Shown here piece after piece: positions 28,747 to 33,634 of a stretch of DNA of 33,634 nucleotides. Under the pieces are notes generated by a model, which was given only the letters and a program-made list of their open reading frames with translations, searched no databases and was not told where the DNA came from. Each line of letters starts with the position of its first letter. Positions within the stretch are counted from its first letter, which is position 1. The DNA is from Acidimicrobiia bacterium (lineage in GTDB: Bacteria; Actinomycetota; Acidimicrobiia; Acidimicrobiales; Aldehydirespiratoraceae). The stretch covers positions 1-33,634 of the forward strand of contig JAJEDD010000016.1 in NCBI GenBank assembly GCA_022821685.1. The letters run 5' to 3'. The translations under genes and the position numbers were made by a program.

Positions 28747-28752
28747 GATGCG

Positions 28753-30153
28753 ATGCGCGTAACCCAGCCATCGCCCGGCGCCGGGGGTGGGGCCGACCTC
28801 TGTGTGCGGGGGGCGGAACTGGTGGTGACTATGGACTCGCAGCGGCGCGAGATCCCCGGCGGATGGGTTGCCATCACCGACGGCTTCGTGACCGGCGTCG
28901 GCGAGGCGGGCACCGAGCCGCCGGCTGAGCACAGCATCGACGCCAGCGGCTGCCTGGTGACGCCGGGGCTGGTCAACACCCACCACCACATCTACCAGAA
29001 CCTCACCCGGGCCTTCTCGCCCGCGCTGGGCGGGAGCCTGTTCCATTGGCTCCGCACCCTGTACCCGGTGTGGAGCCGCCTCGACGAGGAGGCCGCCTAC
29101 GTGTCGGCCTGGATCGGCCTGGCCGAGCTCGCTCTCGGCGGATGCACCACCAGCACCGACCACCTGTACGTGCATCCCAGAGGCGGCGGCGACCTGATCA
29201 CCGCAGAGATCACTGCGGCTCGCCAGCTCGGGTTCCGCTTCCATCCCACCCGCGGATCGATGAGCCTGTCCGAGAAGGACGGGGGGCTGCCGCCGGACTC
29301 GGTGGTGCAGGACGACGACGAGATCCTCTCCGACAGCGAGCGCTTGGTCGGCCTGCACCACGACCCGTCGCCGGGAGCGATGGTGCGCATCGCGCTGGCG
29401 CCGTGCTCGCCGTTCTCGGTGACGCCGCAGCTGCTGGCCCGCACCGCGGAGCTTGCCGAGCGCCTCGACGTGCGGCTCCACACCCATCTGGCCGAAGACG
29501 CCGACGAGGACGCCTTCTGCGAGGCGGCCTTCGGGTGCCGCCCGCTCGAGCACTTCGAGAGCGTGGGGTGGGGAACCGACCGCTCGTGGGTGGCGCACTG
29601 CGTGCACCCGAACACCGACGAGATCGGTCGGCTGGCCCGCTGGGGCACCGGCGTGGCCCACTGTCCGAGCTCGAATCAGGTGCTCGGCGCCGGTATGGCC
29701 CCGATCCGCGAGATGCGCGACGCCGGTGTGGCGGTGGGTCTGGGCTGCGACGGGTCGGCATCCGCCGACTGCGCCTCGCTGTGGCTAGAGGCACGCGCCG
29801 CGCTGCTGCTGGCACGCCTGCGCGGCGGCCCGCCCGCGATGGCGGCACGCGAGGCGCTGGAGATGGCCACCCTCGGCGGCGCGGCCTGCCTGGGCCGCGA
29901 CGACATCGGCGCGCTGGAGCCCGGACGCGCCGGCGACTTGGTGGTGTGGCCGATGGAGGGCGTGCAGTTCGCGGGGGCGCTGTCGGATCCGGTGGAGGCG
30001 CTGCTGCGCTGCGGCCCGGTGTCGGCCCGCCACACGGTGGTGGCCGGCAAACCGCTGGTGCAGGACGGCGATCTGACCGCGAGCGGGGTAACCGAGATGC
30101 TCGCCCGCCATCGCGCCATCGCCGCCGACTGGCTGCAGGCGGCTACCGGCTGA
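28753..30153 (+). CDS. 8-oxoguanine deaminase
   Basis: The 466-residue amidohydrolase converts 8-oxoguanine (and likely related aminopurines) to the hydroxyl product and ammonia. Identification rests on the near-diagnostic order NTHHHIYQNLTRAF near 75-88, LALGGCTTSTDHLY near 127-140, FHPTRGSMSLSEKDGGLPP near 157-175, IALAPCSPFSVTP near 216, LHTHLAEDADE near 241, AHCVH near 279 and GLGCDGSASADC near 328, all typical of 8-oxoguanine deaminases such as Pa0142 of Pseudomonas. All metal residues are present. It is divergent from the purine importer and adenosine deaminase operon, and a strong hairpin follows the gene. Confidence 0.9.
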   Translation: MRVTQPSPGAGGGADLCVRGAELVVTMDSQRREIPGGWVAITDGFVTGVGEAGTEPPAEHSIDASGCLVTPGLVNTHHHIYQNLTRAFSPALGGSLFHWLRTLYPVWSRLDEEAAYVSAWIGLAELALGGCTTSTDHLYVHPRGGGDLITAEITAARQLGFRFHPTRGSMSLSEKDGGLPPDSVVQDDDEILSDSERLVGLHHDPSPGAMVRIALAPCSPFSVTPQLLARTAELAERLDVRLHTHLAEDADEDAFCEAAFGCRPLEHFESVGWGTDRSWVAHCVHPNTDEIGRLARWGTGVAHCPSSNQVLGAGMAPIREMRDAGVAVGLGCDGSASADCASLWLEARAALLLARLRGGPPAMAAREALEMATLGGAACLGRDDIGALEPGRAGDLVVWPMEGVQFAGALSDPVEALLRCGPVSARHTVVAGKPLVQDGDLTASGVTEMLARHRAIAADWLQAATG

Positions 30154-30189
30154 CACGCACCGCGTGCCCGCACCTGGCACCGACCGCCA

Positions 30190-30258
30190 AGAGGTCGAGC
30201 GGCCAGGCCAGGGGCCCCACCCGCATGAACCGGGGTCGCGCCTGGTCGCTCGACCTCT
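30190..30258 (+). terminator. Large hairpin after the 8-oxoguanine deaminase gene
   Basis: Bases 30190-30208 and 30240-30258 form a 19-bp stem with one mismatch and a 31-nt loop that contains a further GGGGCCCC palindrome. It begins 37 bp after the stop codon. A T-tract is absent; termination or mRNA 3' stabilisation are both possible. Confidence 0.6.
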
Positions 30259-30373
30259 GCGCATCGGCCTGACCGGGTCGTGAATCATGCACGCACAAGT
30301 CTGACGCGTCTATCCTGATCGAATGGCCGACAGTCAGCGCCTGCGTTCGCGTTTGCGTTCGCGTGCTGTGCTT

Positions 30374-30510
30374 AGAGGCCGAGCGAATAGGCGAGCGAGT
30401 CCGGCCCATACGGGCGAGGCCGTGGGCCGAGCGGCCCGTGAGCGCAGCGAACAAGAGCGGGGAAGACCCCGCCGCGACGCGACTGGCTCTCACCCATTGG
30501 CGCGCCCTCT
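30374..30510 (+). mobile_element. 137-bp MITE-like element, copy 5
   Basis: A full-length copy, exactly 137 bp and in the same orientation as 8156-8292, with few differences. It lies 20 kb from the others, showing that the element is dispersed and not a local duplication. It sits 43 bp upstream of the surface-protein gene. Confidence 0.85.
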
Positions 30511-30552
30511 TGGGCCCGACCCGACCGCGAATTGCATGAGAGGATTCCGACC

Positions 30553-33500
30553 ATGATGATCCGAACTGCTACTGCGCCCCCCCCCCCGAGAATGAGGGTT
30601 CTGCAGCGACGGCTGCCGCTGTTCGGGCCTGCAATTGCGCTGGCGGTGCTGGCCGCGCTGCTAGCGGTCGCACCGACGCCTGAGGCCGGCGCCCAGAGCA
30701 ACATCACCGTCCAGTTCAGCGGCGGAAATACCGGCACATCGGGTCAAGTCGGCTACAACGCCGCCGAGGGCGGCTCGGCGCGCGTCAAGCTGACCTTCGG
30801 CTCAGCGACCACGTCGCAGGCGACGTTCACCATCAACACCACGGCCGGAACCGCCACCGCCGGAGCAGACTTCAGCGGCGGCCCTCACGCCTGCACGGTT
30901 CCCTCGGGCCGAACCTCTCACGTCTGCGACATCCCCGTCCCAGCCGACAATTCGATCGAGGACTACGAGACGTTCACTGTCACACTGGCATCGCCGCCGT
31001 CGGGTTTCGCGCTGGGCTCGGCGTCCACCGCGACAGTGCAGATCGTGAACGTCAGCGTCGTCCCTGACGACTGGAGCCTCAAGCCCAGCGGCATGAACCC
31101 CGGCGACCAGTTCCGGCTGCTGTTCAAGAGCGGAAACGAGCGCAACGGATCCCCCACCGACATCGCCACCTACGACACTTGGCTGCGCAATCGCCCCGCC
31201 GCGCACCCGTGGCACGCCGACGCGCAGCCGTACAGCAGCACGTTCCGTACTGTGGGCAGCACAGCAGCAGTCGATGCCGCCTGGCACACCAGCACCGGCA
31301 TCATGGTCTCGGGCGAGCCCAGCCACACGCCGTTCTCGCATGCCGTCTACTGGCTCGGCGGCCCCAAGATCGCCGATGACTACAACGACTTCTGGGACGG
31401 CACCTGGGACACCAACACCAGCGCCGATCAGCGCCACGCCGACGGTCTGGGCGCCACCAATACTCGCGGACCCAGTACCGGCACCCTGACCGGCGCGACC
31501 CACGCGACGGCGGGCATCGCAGCCACCAGCCATCCGCTGGGGGCAAACACCGTCCGCTGGGGCGCGGGCGGCGGAAACCCGACCGGGAACCCGATCAACA
31601 GCGGCAACAACATCGCCAAGGGCAACAACACCGTCTACATCGCCATGTCCGGCATCTTCGAGGTGGAAGTCGAGAGCGACGATCCGGCCAATCCCACCAT
31701 CAGCGCCAGCGTGAGTTTGGGCAACGGCAGCGCCGGGCCTGCCCAGACCGGCGCCAACGTGGACTTCACCTTCTCGCTCGCCAAGGCGCGCAAGACGAGT
31801 GATCTGAACGGCATCCGGACGCAGCTGGCATGGTCGGGCGACGTGCTCAGCCCGCGCTCGGACCACCGCCCGACGACGTGGGACCGCTACAAGATCAATC
31901 CCCTGTGGAAGCCGGACGGGAGCGCCAGGGTGAGTCACCGCGGCGTCTACGTGCGTCCCTGGCTGGAGAATTCCATCTTGACCGGCGCGCAGAGCTTCGA
32001 CCTTCGCGTCCACGTCAAGAACCGCGCGGAGGCCGGCGGCAACGTCGGCAACGGCTGGATCGCCATGCGTGTGGAGTCGGGCCCCGGCTACGAGGTGAGT
32101 CCCACAGACGAATGGGCCTGCATGCCGGTGGGCGGCGGAACCTGTCCGTCCGCCTGGCCGGGCGTGCCCACCGCCAGCATCGCTGCGCTGGACAACGGCT
32201 CGGTCATGTCCGGCAACGACGCCCGGTTCCGGGTCTACATCACCCCCCCGCCGCCGGCAGGCCAGACGCGGCGCGTGTATCTCAAGACGTGGGAAGTCTT
32301 CATCAACGCAAGGGACGAGATTCCCAGGTGGTGGGACGACCACTGCGAGCTCCCGGATGGTCTGACTTCAGCAGATTTCAACCCCGACAGACACTGCGAC
32401 CCGCCGCCCCGCAGAGGGGATAGGAAGGTGCAGTTCGAGGAATATACCCACGTGGACGTGGGCTCGGGCGGGTCTGCTGAAGTCACGCTGCCCACCAAGA
32501 TCTGGCGCAGCACGGAAAACATGCGCGGCCGCGAGTACTGGGCGGAGGTCCAGCAGGACGTCGCCTACACCGTCGCCGACGCCCTCCGGCAGGATGAGGT
32601 GACGACTACCATCTTCGACCCGACGGCAGCGGCGTGCTGGTACGGCCACAGCCACCATCAGGCGCGCATGATCACCGTCGATGGAATGCGGGTGTTCGCT
32701 CCGGCGGGCATGGGCATCAGCGACTGCCTGACGAAGGGCGAGATTGAGCAACAGAGTTACGGTTTCCAGGTCTGGACCAGCTGCCGGGTGGATTATGGCC
32801 ACCGCCATCACCCGTACTCGGACAGCCGGGGCGGCACCCACTCGCATCACAACCACAGCCCGTACCTCCTGCGGGGTGACGGCAATTGCACTGACCCGCA
32901 GATGCAAACCCTGGGACAGGGTTCGCAGGACCAGCAAGAGGACGACCCCTTCCCCGACCCGGGCGCTGTCGGCTTCTCGGACGTGACCAGCAGCAGCATG
33001 ACGCTGTCGTGGTCGCAGCGGGACGTTGAACACTACCTGGTCTACTGGGGCGAGAACGTCGAGAACAGCGACGTGCAGCACGCCCAGGTGGACGCGGGCA
33101 CGCTCACGTACACGATCAGCGGCCTTGAGGCCGACACGGACTACGCGGTCATCGTCTACTCGCAGGACTACGACGAGGTGACGCCGACCGGCTACCAGCG
33201 CACCGCCGCAGCCGCGGTATCGTGCGACCCGAGCGCATCGAGCGAGGCCATTGCGAAGGCGCGGGCGGCGTTCGCCTGGCACAGCAGCTACGGCACGCTC
33301 ACGCCGCTGTTCTGGCGCATTCTCAACACCTTGGGCGCGGACAACATGCCCGCCAAGCCGTCGGGGGTGACCGCTGAGACGGTGACCGCGGCCTACGTGC
33401 AGACGTACAGCAGCGGCCGAGGCTGGGGCGGCTGGGCGCCGATCGTGGAAGCGCTCGAGGACTGCGAAGCCTCGACGAGTACCGACACCACCGACACGAC

Positions 33501-33634
33501 CGATCCAGTGGTGCCGCCGCCTCCAGCAACGCCGGAGGTGAGCATCAGCTCCGGTTCGGGTGTCATCGAGGGCGGCGTCGCGACGTTCACGATCAGCGCC
33601 AATCCCTCGCCTGCGGCAGCAGTCGATGTGACCG
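30553..33634 (+). CDS. Large secreted Calx-beta/fibronectin type III protein, 3' end outside the window
   Basis: The frame is open for 1027 codons from ATG 30553 to the window edge, with AGAGGA 8 nt upstream. Residues about 20-48 are a signal peptide ending at AGAQ. Residues about 55-155 form a Calx-beta domain (TAGTATAGADFSG, then DNSIEDYETFTVTLASP). A second Calx-beta begins near 994 (VSISSGSGVIEGGVATFTI). Residues about 800-880 look like a fibronectin type III domain (SSMTLSWSQRD, then ISGLEADTDYAVIVYSQ). The middle, about 160-790, is rich in Trp, His and Cys, including a His cluster near 750-775, and was not recognised. It is probably a surface or adhesive protein. An 11-C tract lies in codons 8-12. 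Confidence 0.88.
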   Translation, partial: MMIRTATAPPPPRMRVLQRRLPLFGPAIALAVLAALLAVAPTPEAGAQSNITVQFSGGNTGTSGQVGYNAAEGGSARVKLTFGSATTSQATFTINTTAGTATAGADFSGGPHACTVPSGRTSHVCDIPVPADNSIEDYETFTVTLASPPSGFALGSASTATVQIVNVSVVPDDWSLKPSGMNPGDQFRLLFKSGNERNGSPTDIATYDTWLRNRPAAHPWHADAQPYSSTFRTVGSTAAVDAAWHTSTGIMVSGEPSHTPFSHAVYWLGGPKIADDYNDFWDGTWDTNTSADQRHADGLGATNTRGPSTGTLTGATHATAGIAATSHPLGANTVRWGAGGGNPTGNPINSGNNIAKGNNTVYIAMSGIFEVEVESDDPANPTISASVSLGNGSAGPAQTGANVDFTFSLAKARKTSDLNGIRTQLAWSGDVLSPRSDHRPTTWDRYKINPLWKPDGSARVSHRGVYVRPWLENSILTGAQSFDLRVHVKNRAEAGGNVGNGWIAMRVESGPGYEVSPTDEWACMPVGGGTCPSAWPGVPTASIAALDNGSVMSGNDARFRVYITPPPPAGQTRRVYLKTWEVFINARDEIPRWWDDHCELPDGLTSADFNPDRHCDPPPRRGDRKVQFEEYTHVDVGSGGSAEVTLPTKIWRSTENMRGREYWAEVQQDVAYTVADALRQDEVTTTIFDPTAAACWYGHSHHQARMITVDGMRVFAPAGMGISDCLTKGEIEQQSYGFQVWTSCRVDYGHRHHPYSDSRGGTHSHHNHSPYLLRGDGNCTDPQMQTLGQGSQDQQEDDPFPDPGAVGFSDVTSSSMTLSWSQRDVEHYLVYWGENVENSDVQHAQVDAGTLTYTISGLEADTDYAVIVYSQDYDEVTPTGYQRTAAAAVSCDPSASSEAIAKARAAFAWHSSYGTLTPLFWRILNTLGADNMPAKPSGVTAETVTAAYVQTYSSGRGWGGWAPIVEALEDCEASTSTDTTDTTDPVVPPPPATPEVSISSGSGVIEGGVATFTISANPSPAAAVDVT
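30577..30587 (+). repeat. C11 homopolymer tract at the start of the surface-protein gene
   Basis: Eleven consecutive C lie 24 nt after the start codon, before the signal peptide. At this length the frame is open; a change of one base would close it. A second in-frame ATG at 30592 follows the tract but has only a weak GAGA before it. Confidence 0.9.

Larger units (their letters stand above)
30154..30552 (+). other. Intergenic stretch with hairpin, MITE-like element and a doubtful small ORF
   Basis: These 399 bp hold the hairpin above, a doubled 12-bp repeat (TGCGTTCGCGT at 30342 and 30354), the fourth full element copy and the ribosome binding site of the next gene. A leaderless-looking ORF, ATG 30323 to 30556 with TATCCT 6 nt before it, encodes 77 residues, but most of it is the element. 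It may be the stub of a gene interrupted by the insertion; I do not count it as a gene. Confidence 0.5.

Noticed and set aside
30323..30556. 77-residue leaderless gene
   Set aside because: About 60 percent is the 137-bp element and the C-terminus is intergenic; at most a stub of an interrupted gene.
30802..32343. 513-codon open frame on the minus strand
   Set aside because: It is antisense to the surface-protein gene, which has a ribosome binding site, signal peptide and recognisable domains.

Overview
The window is GC-rich DNA with GTG and ATG starts, a CarD gene, Tat-type and lipoprotein signals and several leaderless-looking promoters (a TAnnnT box 6-8 nt before the start codon). This suggests an actinobacterium, perhaps of the Acidimicrobiia type; that lineage call is inference. 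No RNA gene or CRISPR array was seen.

Left end (1-8023) is an accessory, defence-like block. It starts with the first 19 codons of a probable transposase, whose ribosome binding site lies inside a hairpin. Next come a PIN-like remnant, a frameshifted retropepsin-like protease pseudogene and its small partner gene. Then follows a type I restriction-modification operon on the minus strand, in the order hsdR, hsdM, HEPN toxin, and an hsdS whose N-terminus is a MntA-type nucleotidyltransferase antitoxin. The HEPN/MNT toxin-antitoxin pair is therefore built into the R-M operon, with the antitoxin physically part of the specificity subunit.

The middle (8276-16931) holds a minus-strand uptake and catabolism cluster: NitT/TauT-type ABC transporter (binding lipoprotein, ATPase, permease), a luciferase-like oxidoreductase and an enamidase-like amidohydrolase. 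A strong promoter and a divergent GntR/FadR-type regulator sit at its head, followed by a thiamine-diphosphate enzyme and a 5'-nucleotidase-like HAD protein. A 137-bp element with imperfect terminal inverted repeats, MITE-like, lies in several gaps of this cluster and again near 30.4 kb.

The 17.1-20.7 kb segment has an exported D-aminoacylase-like amidohydrolase, a CapA-like metallophosphoesterase and carD.

The 20.7-30.2 kb segment looks like a purine uptake and catabolism locus. A minus-strand operon encodes adenosine deaminase, a BMP-type nucleoside-binding lipoprotein, a two-domain ABC ATPase that seems to start at CTG, two permeases, an oxygenase that lacks its Rieske cluster domain (like caffeine N7-demethylase NdmC), and a methyltransferase. 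An 8-oxoguanine deaminase gene is divergent from it. Together they suggest import, deamination and perhaps oxidative N-dealkylation of purines.

The right edge (30553 onward) is the first 1027 codons of a large secreted Calx-beta/fibronectin protein, with an 11-C tract just after the start codon that could cause phase variation.
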